Positions 11,186 to 22,620 of a stretch of DNA of 64,000 bases are shown in pieces. How positions within the stretch are numbered: position 1 is the first letter of the stretch; every line of letters starts with the position of its first letter. Location: the NCBI GenBank assembly GCA_028571685.1, contig CM053146.1, positions 25,951,431 to 26,015,430 of the forward strand. Reading direction: 5' to 3'. Source of the DNA: Heterohyrax brucei. Taxonomy: Eukaryota; Chordata; Mammalia; Hyracoidea; Procaviidae. The translations under genes were made by a program, and so were the position numbers. Below the pieces are notes generated by a model. The model did not search any database, was not told the origin of the DNA, and was given only the letters and a program-made list of their open reading frames with translations.

Positions 11186-12215
11186 TGGCAATAGCCTGTT
11201 GCTTTTGGGACAGCTAGAGGCAGTTTAGTTTCTTTTGTGTTGCCTTAACAGGAATTGAGTAGTATATCTGAGAAGGAAGTTGGTCATCAACTACCTCTTT
11301 TTACTCTAGTGACTGGCCCCAGTGGACACTCTGTGGTGTCAGGCTCTTCCTCCTGGCTGGCAAAAACATCACCCTTCTTATGAAGACAATGGAAGGCTGT
11401 CAGCCAACCCCATGATGTGGGTCAGTAGATGCTCGAAAAGATGCAGTTGGGCTACACATCAGTTATTTCTCCAGGCAGTAAATAACTGAAGCTTCCAGGT
11501 GTGTTAGGTCCCTCCTTCTGATTGACAATGGCAGTTACTTGCAGGTTATCCTGAGATGCTATAGTGCAGATCACAACAGGGACAGGTGACTGCTCTGCAC
11601 TCACCACCTGCCAGACACCACCCATGAAGCAACACCACACTAAACACAATCCCTCTGCTGGGAAAGTGCTTCCTGGACTTGCACTGTCTCCCAGTCTTGG
11701 AATTAGCCCCTGGTGAGGCATCTGATTGGGTAACTCTTTCTCTAAGGAAAACAAGCTAGCATCAGGTCAAGCTACCCATCCTGCCAAGAAAGAGGTGAAT
11801 CTATGGTGGAGCTCTGGAAAAGGAGTGTAAAGGGGCTTTGGTGTCTCCACTGATGGGCTGTCAAAATGTGGCTATCCCACACACTGTCTCTCCAATGAAG
11901 GACACACAGTTCACTTCAGGATTGTGTTTCAGCATAGCCACGGGCTCATGCCCCTCCCCCTCCCACCAGCCAACAAAAATAAAAAAGTTAATAGCACCAA
12001 GTGTGTTTGGATCACACCAGCTGTCCTCTCAGCAAAAGTGGAATTCAGTGGTAGAGAGGAAGTTTCCCACTTAGTGTCATATATTCCAGGCTGTCAGTTC
12101 TGTGCTGTGCCCTAGGGGTCACTGAGTATCCAGAAACCTCCACTCAATTTTCAATCCAGGTCTGTTTTCAGAGATAATCAAGGAGATGTGTGTCTAGTTC
12201 ACTGTGTTAGCTCTG
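11186..12215 (-). promoter_or_regulatory. L1-3 5' UTR
   Basis: About 1 kb of relatively GC-rich minus-strand sequence upstream of ORF1, ending at the L1 5' terminus (compare the GGCAGAG start of L1-9). Open frames here in several phases carry no L1 protein similarity and are treated as chance. Any promoter role is by analogy with other L1 5' UTRs. Confidence 0.6.
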
Positions 12216-13099
12216 CCCTACCAACAATGGAAATTTTAATACACAGCTTAGGCAGACTTCAAAATCTGACAAAGAAAGCACTATTAATAGAAGAGAAAAC
12301 AGATAAATGGGAACTGCTAAGAATCAAACACTGTTGCTTATCCAAAGACTGTATCAATAGTGTTAAGAGACTACCTACAGAATGGGAAAAAATATTTGGC
12401 CACTATCTGTGAGACTGATGTCTGATCTCCATAATCTACAAGATACTAAAAAACATCAACAAGATAAAGGTAAATAACCCAGTTAAGCAATGGGCAAAGG
12501 AGACAGACAGACACTTCACCAAACAGGACATAAGACAGCAAAAAGACACAAGAGGAAATGCTCACAATCATTAGCTATTATAGAAATCCAAACCAAAACT
12601 GCAATGAGGTACCATCTCATCCCAACGAGGTTGGCCATGATCCAAAAAACCACAAAACAATAAATACTGGAGAGGCTGTGGAGAAATCAGAACTCTCCTG
12701 CACTGCTAGTGAGGTTGCAAAATGGTACAAAATCTTTAGAAAGCAATCTGGCACTTCCTTCAAAAGCTGGAAACAGATATACCATTTGAACCAGTAACCC
12801 CACTGCTCAGAATATGCCCTATAGCAACAAGGGCTATCGTGGGAACAGATACATGCACATGGAAGTTTGATGCAGCACAGTCCACAATAGCAGAAAGATG
12901 GAGTGAGCCCAGATGCCCATCAACAGATGAATGAGTAAATAAATTGTGATACATATATTCAATAGAACACTATGCAATGATAAAGAGCAATGATGATTTT
13001 AGGAAGTATCTTATAACTTGGTTTCAACTGAAAGACTTTATGCTGAGTGAAATCAGTCAGCAGCAAAAGGGCAAATATTGTAGGAAACTCCTACTATAA
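12216..13099 (+). pseudogene. L1-3 ORF2 C-terminal fragment, forward arm
   Basis: Plus-strand sequence starting at the region of ORF2 that reads TMEILIHSLGRLQNL, followed by TDKWELLRIKHCCLSKD. It continues with frame breaks through the cysteine-rich end to a stop near 13097-13099. It supplies the part of ORF2 that the inverted arm lacks. Confidence 0.83.
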
Positions 13100-14054
13100 G
13101 GACTTAAAAATATACTTATGTACAGAGGAAAAACTTTTTGACAGCTGGAAGAGCTGGGAGGGAGGGAGCAAACAGGTCATAAAGTAGATAGTTGATAAAA
13201 ATTTGGTTGAGTGAAAGCAGTGACAGCATGTAGTAGAAAGTATATAAACCAGAACTCTTCTAATCTTAACCCAATACTACAAGAATAGAGTATCAGGGAT
13301 GGGGGTCTGGGGAATATACTCTCAGGTGACATTGAAGCCAATTGGCATAACTAGCCTGTTGCTAAGTGAGTCTTCTGTACCTCTTACTGGTGAGTGGTGT
13401 CTGTGGTCTTAAAATCTGGCAAGCTGCCATCTGAGGTACACCAAATGGTCCCAACTCATCTGGGACAGATAATTGCCAGGAACAACAAGACATGAGGAAG
13501 AAGGAGCCCAGGAGACAGGACCCATGTGAGTGGGTGACTGCATTAACAGGTGACCAGAAGAACCGTATGGTGCCCAACCACCACCAAAGATAGCCATGAT
13601 CATGCTCACAATGATAAGTCCCAGTGACAACACAAGAAAGAGCAGGGTGCGCCTCAAGAACTCCACTAAAGGAAAACAACTGATGGTCTAGGGGCCTGGG
13701 GCTTCCCCTGGCAGCATGACCCTTAGACCTGCTACTGCCCCTGGCCAGAAAACACTACTGAGGTTAACCCTCTGTACAGGAATGGACTGGACCTGGAGAC
13801 ATAATGTGACCATATGGTGTGTGTACTTTATGGTTCTATGCACTTATAGGATGCTGTCCTAATGTTCTCTTAGTGGAGGGGAGAGGAGTGGTGGAGAAGT
13901 GGGGATAGGAGATCATCAAGAAGATACAACATATATAGAATGAAAGGAAGAGATGTGTTGTCACCAAGGATGGAGAGCTAAAAGAGATGCAAATAGGTGG
14001 GCATGCAAACTTAATTTGGATTGTATACTTTCAATTAATCACAATAAAAAAAAA
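13100..14054 (+). other. L1-3 3' UTR and poly(A)
   Basis: Homologous to the L1-2 3' UTR at lower identity, with the same GGGAGGGAGG-type tract near 13156-13168 and the GTGAGTGGTGTCTG block near 13391. It ends with AATAAA and about 9 A. Open frames at 13362-13679 on the minus strand are chance readings of this UTR. Confidence 0.8.
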
Positions 14055-14597
14055 GAAATCAAAATATGCATGGCATTGGGAAAATCTGCTCTAAAAGACC
14101 TATTTAAAGTACTGTAAAGATGTCACCTTGAAGACTAAGGTGCGCCTGACGCAAGCCATGGTATTTTCAAGCACATCATATGCATGCGAAAGCTGGACAA
14201 TGAATAAGGGACACAGAAGAAGAATTGACGCCTTTTCATTGTGGTGTCACAAAAGAATATCGAATGTACCGTGGACTGCCAAAAGAACAAACAGATGTGT
14301 TCAGGAGGAAGTATAACTAGAGTGTTTCTTTGAAGCAGAAATGGCAAGACTGCATCTTACATACTTTGGACATGTCAGGAAGTATCAGTCCCTGGAGAAG
14401 GACATCATGCTTGGTAGAGTAGAGGATTGGTGAAAAAGAGGAAGACCCTAAACAAGATATATTAACACAGTGGCTGCAATCATGGGCTTAAGCATTAAAG
14501 TGATTGCGGACATGGTGAAAAACTGGGCAGTGTTTTTTTCTGTTGTGTATAGCATTTCTATGAGTTAGAACCTATTTCGTGGCACCTAACAGCAACA
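14055..14597 (+). mobile_element. RTE-1: 3' end of an RTE (BovB-like) LINE
   Basis: It begins directly after the L1-3 poly(A) and reads the C-terminal end of RTE reverse transcriptase in the plus direction. The translation at 14128-14316 shows CESWTMNKG, RRRIDAFSLWCHKR and NVPWTAKRTN, the hallmark block after the RTE/BovB RT domain. It ends in the short RTE 3' UTR, GGCACCTAACAGCAACA. Stops and a frameshift are present after 14316. The upstream part should lie left of L1-1, outside the window. Confidence 0.88.
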
Positions 14598-14735
14598 TAG
14601 TGACCACATGTGTGTCAGAGTACAACTGTGCTCTATAAAGTTTATGAAAGTTGACTTTTTCGGAAATAGATTGCCAAAAGTTTCTTCTGAGGTAAGTTTT
14701 GTTGGACTCTAATTTTCAAACTTTCAATCAGTAGC

Positions 14736-15252
14736 TGTCTTAGTCATCAGTGGTGCTATAACAGGCGTACCACAAATAGATGGCTTCAACAAACAGAAGC
14801 TTTTTCTCTCACAGTCTAGCAGGCTATAAGTCCAAATTCAGGACATCAGCTACAGGGGAAGACTTTCTCTCTCTGCTAGCTCTGAAGGACAGTCCTTGTC
14901 ATCAATCTTCTCCTAGACTAGGAGTTCCTCTTCCCAGGGACCCCAAGTCTAAAGGGTGTGTTGCTCTTCTGGCTCTTTTTTCTTGATAGTATGAGGCCTC
15001 CACGCCTCTCTGCTCTATTCTGTTTTGCATCTCAAAAGAGAATGGTGTAAGAAATGATCTAATGTTTTAGATTGAGCCTTGCCTCAGTAACATACCTACC
15101 ACTACTTCCATCTCGTTAATATCAGAGAGATAGGATTCATAATACATGAAAATGATGTTAGGTGAAAAAATGGTAAATATCACACAATACTGGGAATTAT
15201 GTCCTAGCAAATTGATACACATACCTTTGGGGACACAATTAAATCCACGAGA
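14736..15252 (-). mobile_element. Solo LTR, MaLR-like (LTR-1)
   Basis: Starts TGTCTTAGTCATCAG, which is the reverse complement of the conserved MaLR 3' terminus, and ends ACACAATTAAATCCACGAGA, the reverse of the 5' terminus with its run of C residues after GTGT. It has the same organisation as the LTR at 27539-28065, including the block AGGCTATAAGTCCAAATTCAGGA. No clear 5-bp duplication was found, which fits the divergence. No internal retroviral genes adjoin it. Confidence 0.72.
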
Positions 15253-15697
15253 TAAGTAAAGCTGATTTACCGTTTGGACAACTCAGAGACTCCATGTGAG
15301 AAATAGTTATAGGGAAACATTACACAATATCAGCCACAAGTCCAACAGCTTTCTTATCAGTATATTAAAATAAGCCAAACTACAGGGCTAGGTCTAATCT
15401 AATTTAAAAAATATTAATTGAACTTAATCTTGGGCACTGTGCTGATCTCTCCACTGACTTCAGTAAAGTTGTAAGCCAGTTAAATCACAAGTTTAGAAGT
15501 AGGCGAAAGATATTTACGCTTAACATAAAGTGGGAACTAGGAAAGTTTTACACAGAAAAGAATAATATAATTTTGAACTATTTTTCAGGATTGTTAGAAT
15601 TTTCATGAGTCTTACTTTTTAGGAAAACATTCTTAACCAGAAGATACTGTGATGAGTACAAAAAGTATTGTGTCTTACATCATTAAACCATGTTGTA
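15253..15697. other. Unassigned AT-rich interval
   Basis: No repeat family, coding potential or RNA gene that I can support. The base composition is AT-rich. Confidence 0.5.
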
Positions 15698-15832
15698 GTT
15701 CCAACTCTAACTAGTCGGTGTCACTCAGGCAAATCACACCCACTACTTGGGTTCTACCATCTTCACATGAGAAACTAAGGTGAGACCAGCTCAACCCTAA
15801 AGTCCTTTCTATCTCTGAAATGTTTGATTTGA
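15698..15832 (+). repeat. MIR3-type SINE, decayed
   Basis: Recognisable by the order CTAACTAG..GTGTCACTC..GCAAATCAC, then CTTCACATGAGAAACTAAGG, then CTAAAGTCCTTTCTATCTCTGAAAT. This follows the MIR core and the MIR3-like 3' part. Heavily diverged, as expected for a pre-placental repeat. Confidence 0.6.
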
Positions 15833-16550
15833 TTTTGTTCTAAGCACCACTTATATCCAATCCATGCTTATAACTAAGCAGATAGAACAGATATTCCCAA
15901 GGCAAATTCAGTGATTTTATGTTATTCAATACTTTGGCTCATGTTTTGAATTACTTTTATCAATTTTTATGAACAGAAGTTGACCTAATTATTTTCTGCT
16001 CTTCATTTTCTGTTGATATAACATTTTCATTAATGGAATACATGCTGAATCTTTGAATGTGTCTGAATTTTTGGTATGTGACATGAGTTTTGGTACATAA
16101 TGTGAGAAAAAAATGCCCCTTTGAACTCTCTGCATAGAATTATTTGGATGGAGCTGGAGAAAAAAATCATCCTACCTTAGCTATTTTATTTGCTGAAAAT
16201 TTTAAAAAACATGAGGTAACGCATAAAGGAGACTTGTAATAGCTGTACAAAATTGGAATTTGAATATCCATATTCTCAGTGCTGCTTTCTGTGAATCACA
16301 TTCTAGATATTTTGACAGGTGCATACAATACATGGCACCTGAAAATGAGGTATTCAAGAAAACATGTAACAATCTTGTGGAATGCAACTTCCAAATAACA
16401 CACAGGAACCTAGAAATATAATTATAAGGCCTATCTCATAATGCAAATGGTAATAGAGACAAAAATTTGCCTAGTTTTACCTCCCGAATATGCCACCTCA
16501 TTCAATATACTGAAAAAGAAACCCAATAATTTGAAGTTAACGCTCATTTC
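15833..16550. other. Unassigned interval
   Basis: AT-rich sequence without a repeat or gene that I recognise. Short open frames (for example 16202-16387 minus) have no features of known proteins. Confidence 0.5.
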
Positions 16551-16619
16551 CAAACCCACTGCAATTAAGTGGATTCCAATGCATAGCAACCTGTATGCTA
16601 CCTCTTTAAATGGTTTGAT
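16551..16619 (-). repeat. AfroSINE 3'-end fragment
   Basis: AAACCCACTGCAATTAAGTG followed by GATTCCAATGCATAGCAACC is the complement of an AfroSINE 3' part. It abuts RTE-2. Confidence 0.55.
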
Positions 16620-18170
16620 GATTAACCATTTCGAGAGGGAGCATATAATCAGGAACCAATAGTACTGAAGGAAGAAACTGAAGCTTTGTTGAAGTCTTTG
16701 GCAAAAAACAAGCCTTTAGGACTTGACTGAATATATATCAACTGAGATGTTTCAACAAACAGTTGCAGCATTAGAAGTGTTCACTTGCCTAGGCCAAGAA
16801 ATTTGGAGGGCAGCTACCTGGCCAACCAGCTGGAAGAGATCTACAATTACTCCTATTCCTGAGAAAACTGATCCAACCAAATGTGGAAATTATTGCACAG
16901 CATTATTAACATCACATCCAAGTAAAATTTTGCTCAAGAGCATTCAAAAATGACTATAGCAGTATAATGACAGAGAACTGCCAGAAATTCAAGCTGGATT
17001 CAGAAGAGGACATGGAATTGGGAATATCATTGCTGATGTCAGATGGATCTTGGCAGAAATAAGAGAATACCAGAAAAATGTTTGCTTAAGTCTCATTGAC
17101 TATGCAAAGGCATTTGAGAATTATGACAAATTATGGTTAACATTGTGGAAAAAGGGAATTCCAGAACATTTAACTATGCTCATGTAGAATCTGTACATGG
17201 ACCAAGAGGCATTCTTGAAAACAGAATGAGACACTGAATGATTTAAAGTCAGGAAAGGTATGCATCAGGTTTTTATCCTTTCATCATACCTTTTCAATCT
17301 GTATGCTGAGCAAATAATCCAAGAAGTTGGACTATATGAAGAAGAATGAGGCATTAGGATTCGAGGACGGCTCGTTAAAAACCTGCTTTACAGAGATGAC
17401 ACAACGCTACTTGCTGGAAATGAAGAGGATTTGAAACACTTACTAAAGAAGGGCCATAGCCTTCAGTATGGATTGCCCCTTAATATGAAGAGAACAAAAG
17501 TCTTCTTAACTGGATCAGTATGCAACACCATGATAAATGGAGAAAAAAATAGAGGTTGTCAAGGATTTGGTTTTACTGGGGTCCACAATCGCCACCCATG
17601 GAAGCAGTAGTCAAGAAATAAAAAAAGAAAGAAAAAAAACCACGAAGCATTGGGAGAATTTGCTGGGAAGGATCTCTTTAAAGTGTTAAAAAGTAAAGAC
17701 GTCATCTTGGAGATTAAAGTGCACTTGACCAAGTCATAGTATTTTCAATCACATTATATGTATATGAAAGCTGGACAAGGAATAAGGAAGACAGGAGCAG
17801 AACTGGCACCTTTGAATTGTGGTATTGGAGAAGAATAATGAATGTACAATGGATTTCTGGGATAAGTACAACCAGAGGGCTCCTTGGAAGCAAGGATGGC
17901 GAGACTACATCTTACGTGCTTCAGACATGCTGTCAGGAAGGATCAGTCCTTGGGAAAGGACATCATGTTCGTTAGAGTGGAGAGTCAGTGAAAAAGAGGA
18001 AGACGCTCAATGAGAAGGATGGACACAATGGTTGCAACAATGGGCTTAAGTATAAAAACAGTTGTGGGCATGGCACAAGACTAGAAAGTGTTTCGGTCTG
18101 TTGTGCATAGCATCAGTGAGTTAGAATAGACTCAACAGCACCTGACAACAGCAACAGCAACAGCAACAAA
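16620..18170 (+). mobile_element. RTE-2: 5'-truncated RTE LINE with RT domain
   Basis: Plus-strand RTE reverse transcriptase from the pre-RT region (TEYISTEMFQQT, WPTSWKRSTITPIPEKTDPT) through the fingers/palm (EIQAGFRRGHG, DVRWILAE, SLIDYAKAFE), the catalytic block at 17389-17400 and the C-terminal ESWTRNKE-type block near 17770. It ends in the short RTE 3' UTR and a CAACAG-rich tail at 18144-18170. The catalytic motif reads YRDD, where the RTE-5 copy shows YADD; the aspartates are kept. Several stops and frameshifts are present. The endonuclease half is absent through 5' truncation. Confidence 0.9.
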
Positions 18171-18361
18171 CATGCTCATGTCTTACTTTTGGGTTATACA
18201 GGTCCCCACCTGCCAGCAACACATACCATCATAGGGAAATTACCTTCCAATAAACTCACAAGGCAACAAACATAGGTGGATACTATATGTCTAGTAGGTC
18301 ATGAAATGGTTATGTATTCAAGAGCAGTGATTGTTCAGTAACATAATTGTTATTTCCCATG

Positions 18362-18620
18362 AGGGGCACCCAGGTATGATTCTTGATCAATGCACCTCAA
18401 GTGCAGACACCACTTGTCTGTCATTGAAGGTTTGTGTGTAGTAAAGATGGTGAACAGGTTGCAGTCAAGTTTCCAGACTAGGATAAAATAGAAAGAAAGA
18501 TCTGGCAATCTACTCCCCCAAAATTAGGCAATAAAAGCTCTGTGAATCACAAAGGTATGGTTCCATCATGCTTGGGTGTCACCATGAGTCAGGGCTGACA
18601 CGAAGGGAGCTAAAAATGTT
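18362..18620 (+). mobile_element. RTE-derived non-autonomous SINE
   Basis: The order of blocks TCTTGATCAATGCACCTCAAG, CACCACTTGTCTGTC, GTTTCCAGACTAGGATA and GCAATCTACT, ending in ACCATGAGTCAGGGCTGACA, resembles the internally deleted RTE derivatives with an RTE-like 3' end. A relative lies at 55395-55850. No coding capacity. Confidence 0.6.
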
Positions 18621-18679
18621 ATATGTATTTGTTGTTGCTCTTGAATATCGTTTATTTATTGTTATTATAAAACATTGTT

Positions 18680-18877
18680 TAGTTGTGCACTGCTGAGTTG
18701 ATTCTGACTGATAAGAAACTTATGTAACAGAATAAAACTGTCCCATAGGGCTTTCAAGGCTGTAATCTTTCTGAGAACAGAGTGTCAAGATTTTTTTTCC
18801 TGCAAAGCAGCTGATGGGTTCCACCCTCCAACCATTCAGTTAGCTGCCAAGCACTTAACCATTGGATCACAACGGTT
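18680..18877 (-). repeat. AfroSINE
   Basis: Reverse-oriented tRNA-derived SINE: GTTGATTCTGACTGATAAGA at the 3' side, CTGTCCCATAGGGCTTTCAA in the middle and TTAACCATTGGATCACAACG at the 5' (tRNA-like) side. Diverged, with an internal insertion of about 30 bp. Confidence 0.8.
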
Positions 18878-18888
18878 CCTTCATAACA

Positions 18889-19046
18889 CAACCCATTGCT
18901 GTCAAGTTGGGTCCAACTCATAGTGATCCTAAAGGTCACAGTAGAACTGCTGCATAGAGTTTCCAAGGAGCGCCTGGCAGATTTGAACTGCTGACCTTTC
19001 GGTTAACAGACGTAACGCTTAATCCACTGTGACACCAGGGTTTCCC
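18889..19046 (-). repeat. AfroSINE with 11-bp target duplication
   Basis: Complete reverse-oriented copy from CAACCCATTGCTGTCAAGT to ACACCAGGGTTTCC. It is flanked by CCTTCATAACA at 18878-18888 and 19046-19056, a perfect 11-bp duplication that shares one C with the element end. Inserted directly beside the older SINE at 18680. Confidence 0.9.
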
Positions 19047-19056
19047 CTTCATAACA

Positions 19057-19842
19057 TAGGCATTCTAATAATAAATTGTCTCACATTTCAGTTATAGTGG
19101 AAAACAACTGGCAAAGGACCTCATGTCAGAGCATGGACCACACGACCTTTTCAACTTTTTATGAGATTATCTGAAATATTATCTTCCATGAACAACTTCA
19201 TTGCTTCAAGATGTTTTAGAAGTGTTAAAATTATTTAACAAGAGACTTTTCCATTTCAAGACTACTTCCTGAAATACAATAGGTAATATCTTTCATAGAA
19301 CATGAATACCACTATAACAGCAATTATGGATGCTTATTACTTTTGATTAGAATTAAATTAAACAGCACTTGAGAAACAAGAAGAGATTTAATTATGCCAT
19401 AAAAACGGTCAGACTTTCATTTTTAACATCTGTTAGGCACACATGCCAGTAACAATGGTCTGGAGTACTTGCCAGGTACCTAGTCAACAAAACCCCGTGA
19501 ATTATCTGAGAGCTAAATTAATGTGATTTCAAATGGCACTTTCCAAATTTGACTACTGAGTCCAAATTAAGTCTATTTAAGGATTCTCCAATTCTAATTT
19601 TTCTTCACTTGACAGTGAAACAGAAAGTGTTTCTGTGGGTTTTTTTTTTACTATTCATTCTGATGGAATTGATCTGGCATCTGGCTTCCAGGCAAGGAGA
19701 GAAGAACTGGAATGTTTCAGAGAAGGTTGATCCTTTAAAAGGTGCCAAATGTGGACTGTTTTGTTGCCCTTGTCCTATGTTTTCATAAGGACTTTTAACT
19801 TTGATGTTGAGAAAGTAGGATCGACACAATAAAAAAGGACAA
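19057..19842. other. Unassigned interval
   Basis: AT-rich, no recognised repeat. The small overlapping open frames at 19549-19788 (+) and 19605-19829 (-) show no domain, composition or flanking splice pattern that supports a gene. Confidence 0.5.
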
Positions 19843-20277
19843 TTTTGGTAAAGGCTACAAAATATACAGAATGCGGAAGTTATTGAACAGTATCATTAGT
19901 ATTACAAGTAAGGACACTTTTGCTGAAGATAATTCAAAAGCAGCTGCAGCAGTGTATTGACAGGGGACTTCAGGAAGTTCTGGCCAGATTCAGAAGGTAT
20001 GGAACCAGGGATGTCGTTGCTGATTTCAGATGGGTCTTGGCTGAAAGCAAAGAATACTAGAAAGACACTTACCTGTGCAAAGGCATTCAGCTGTGTGGAT
20101 CATAACAAATTGTGGCTAACATTGTAGAGAATGGAAATTCCAGAAGACTCAATTGTGCTAATGACGAATCTGTATATTAATAAAGAGGTAGTCTCGTAAA
20201 CAGAACAAGGGGACACTGCATGGTTTAAAGTCAAGGAAAGCGGGCATCAGGGTTGTTTTCTTTCACCGTAACTTTTT

Positions 20278-21026
20278 TGTTTGCAGTGGTAATTACTTTT
20301 ACTGTTTTTGTTGTTAACTATAGCATACATACATGTATGTATAAATGTATACATACATGTGTGTATAAATGTAACTTTTTATTGTGATTAAGGGAAAGTT
20401 TACAATCTAAGTCAATTTTCCATAGAAAACCCCAAGTACCCACCTCTCTGGAACTCTATCTGCTCTCCTCACCTGGTGACAGCACACTCTTCTTTTTCAC
20501 TCTTCACTTCCAGCATGTGCTCAACCAATACTTGTCCCCTCCTCTCTACCCTCTCCTCTCCCCTTAAAAAGAAACCAGTAGAATAGCCTCATATATGTAT
20601 TAAACCATAAAGTTAACACACCTACTCATCAATCTATGCCCCCAAGTCCATTACATTCTTTGAGGTGTTGGCTTCAGTACTGGTTTCAGCTCTGTGCTAA
20701 TAACAAGTTCACGGGTCATGTTCTCAGTAGATCCCGCAGGTTTCTGGGCTATCAGTTCTAGTCTATTAATAGAGTCCTTGATTTCCACACCTCTTTAGCT
20801 CATGCTGCATCAGGGTCTCTACGTTGTGTCCCCTATCAGGTGCTGAAGTCTGGCACCATCTAATTCTTCTTGTCTCATGCTGATGTAGTCTCCCAATCAC
20901 ATGGGTCCGTCGCTCTCCTGGGCTCAGTTTTCCTCCTGTCTTTGATCTTTTTGTTTGTCATCTGGAACTGATGTTCCTAAGTTGGCAGCTTGCTGGCTTT
21001 TAAGACTCCAGAGGCCACTCACCAAT
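20278..21026 (-). mobile_element. L1-4: L1 3' UTR-only insertion in RTE-3
   Basis: Minus-strand fragment made of L1 3' UTR sequence only. At 20980-21020 it carries the complement of the GTGAGTGGCCTCTGGAGTCT and AAGCCAGCAAGCTGCC blocks that follow ORF2 in the other L1s. The low end starts with a T run (complement of poly(A)). It is bounded by TTCACCGTAACTTTTTT-type sequence at 20262-20277 and TTCACCATACCCTTTTA-type sequence at 21027-21042, a diverged duplication of about 16 bp. A 4-bp-periodic ACAT/ATGT stretch lies at 20323-20370. Confidence 0.85.
20323..20370. repeat. ACAT/ATGT microsatellite
   Basis: Imperfect tetranucleotide repeats near the 3' end of L1-4, probably grown from its A/T-rich tail. 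Confidence 0.75.
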
Positions 21027-22283
21027 TCACCATACCCTTTTAGTCTGCATGTCAAGTAAAGAACCTGAGAAGCCGGACTATGTGAAGAAGAATGGGGCAT
21101 CAGGACTGGAAGAGGACTCATTAACAACCTTGGCATTATTCAGATGACGCAGCCTTGCTTGTTGAAAGGGAAGAGGGTTTGAAACAGTTACTAATGAAGA
21201 CCAAAGATCATAGCCTTCAGTATGAATTACATTTCAAGATCAAGAAAAAAAAATCCTCACAACTGGACCACTAAACAACACCACGATAAATGGAGAAAAG
21301 ATTGAGGTTGTCAAGTATTTATTTTACTTGGTTCCATGATCAGCGTCCATGGCAGCAGCATTCAAGAAATCAAAAGACTCTTTGCACTGGAAAAAAATCT
21401 GCTGCAGAAGACCCCTCTAAAGTACTGAAAAGTAAAGATATCGTCTTGAAGATTAAGGAGGACCTCACTCAAGCCGTGGTATTTTCAATTGCATTATACA
21501 TATACAAAAACTGGACAATGAATAAGGAAAATAGAAGAATGGATGCCTTTGAATTGTGGTGTGAGAGAAGAATATTGAATGTACCATGTACTGTCAAAAG
21601 AAAAAACATATCTATTCTGGAAGAGGTACAGTCAGAATGCTCCTTGGAAGCAAGGATGGCAAGACTGACTCTTACATTCTTTGGACGTGTTGTCAGGAAG
21701 GATCAGTCTCTGGAGAAGAACATCTTGCTGGGTAAAGTAGGGAGGATCAGCAAAAATAGGAATATCTTGAAGGAGATAGATTGACGCAGAGGCTGCAACA
21801 GTGGGCTTAAGTACAAAACCAAATGTGGGCACAGTGCAGGACCAGACAGTGTTTCTGTTGTTCATAGGGCCGCTATGATACAGAATTGACTTGACAGCAC
21901 TTAACAACAACAACCTACGAGAGTGAGTTTTAATTTACTCTACTGGCCACTGTCTTAGATTGCTAGTCCTGTTGTAAAAAAAATATTACAAGTAGGCATC
22001 TTGAAGAAACAAATGTTTATTTTCTCACGTTTCTGAAGGCTAGATGTCTGAATTCAGGACAATAGTTCTAGGGGAAGGTCCAACTTTTTTTCACAGTCCT
22101 GAAGATTAAAACTCCAAATGAGGGTCTCGGCTATGACAAATCCTTCTGTGTTCTCACTCCTCCTCCTGGTGGCTCCCAGAAATATTTGTCGTTCCTTTGC
22201 TACTAATAAACACATCTGCCTCTGCCTATGGCACCACATTTTCCCTGTGTGTTATACCTTTTCATAAAACCAATAAGAGGGAG

Positions 22284-22424
22284 AGGTTCTGGTGGGGCAG
22301 TTGTTAAGAGCTATGACTGCTGAATGGCAGTGATTCAAATTCATTATCCTATCCTCACCCATAGAAATCCTGTGGGTCAATTCTACTCTGTCCCTATAGT
22401 AAGCTGAAACAGACTGGATGGTAA
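22284..22424 (+). repeat. AfroSINE inserted in LTR-2
   Basis: Forward copy: TTCTGGTGGGGCAGTTGTTA, then AGAGCTATGACTGCTGAATG and ATTCTACTCTGTCCCTATAG. Diverged. Confidence 0.72.
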
Positions 22425-22620
22425 CATATCTTTCTTTCTCTCTCTCTTTCTCTCTCTCCCTCCCTTCCTTCGTTCCTCCTTACCTCCTCCGTCCCTCCCT
22501 CCTTCTCCCTTTCCCTCCCTCCCACCTTCGGTCTCTCCTTCTGTCCTTCCCTTGTTGCCCCATTCTGTTCTTCCCTCCTACCTTCCTTCCTTTTGTTTGT
22601 CTTTCTCTCTCTCTCTTTCT
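22425..22620 (+). repeat. Polypyrimidine (CT-rich) tract
   Basis: Nearly pure C/T with CTTT, CCTT and CT repeats directly after the SINE tail. It translates as low-complexity serine/leucine/proline sequence, which is not a gene. Such tracts can adopt triplex DNA; that is general knowledge, not shown here. Confidence 0.9.

Larger units (their letters stand above)
7058..14054 (-). mobile_element. L1-3: full-span LINE-1 with inverted 5' part (probable twin priming)
   Basis: Positions 12215 down to about 7058 read on the minus strand as L1 5' UTR, ORF1 and ORF2 to the post-RT region. Immediately at 12215, where the L1 5' terminus lies, the sequence switches to plus-strand L1 ORF2 C-terminus and 3' UTR, ending with AATAAA (14043-14048) and poly(A) at 14054. 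In L1 coordinates the two arms leave out only about 170-190 bp. An inverted 5' arm that ends at the true L1 5' end, plus a small gap, is the expected product of twin-primed reverse transcription. RTE-1 starts directly after the poly(A). The left duplication cannot be checked because L1-1 abuts the left end. Both arms look equally diverged. Confidence 0.8.
19843..21914 (+). mobile_element. RTE-3: RTE LINE interrupted by L1-4
   Basis: RTE RT sequence runs 19843-20277, stops at a 16-bp duplicated target and resumes at 21027 after L1-4, ending in the RTE 3' UTR at 21914 (GACAGCACTTAACAACAACA). The first part includes the SISITSKDTF-like and FRRYGTRD-like blocks. The second part includes the catalytic block reading YSDD (21137-21148) and, at 21290-21784, NWTMNKENRRMDAFELWCERRI and NVPCTVKRKN. 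The frame is broken many times. The duplication and the continuous RTE order on both sides show that L1-4 inserted after RTE-3 had landed. Confidence 0.9.

Noticed and set aside
11452..12115. Several overlapping open frames suggestive of a small gene
   Set aside because: The region is the L1-3 5' UTR; there are no splice signals or protein features, and homologous UTRs do not keep the frames.
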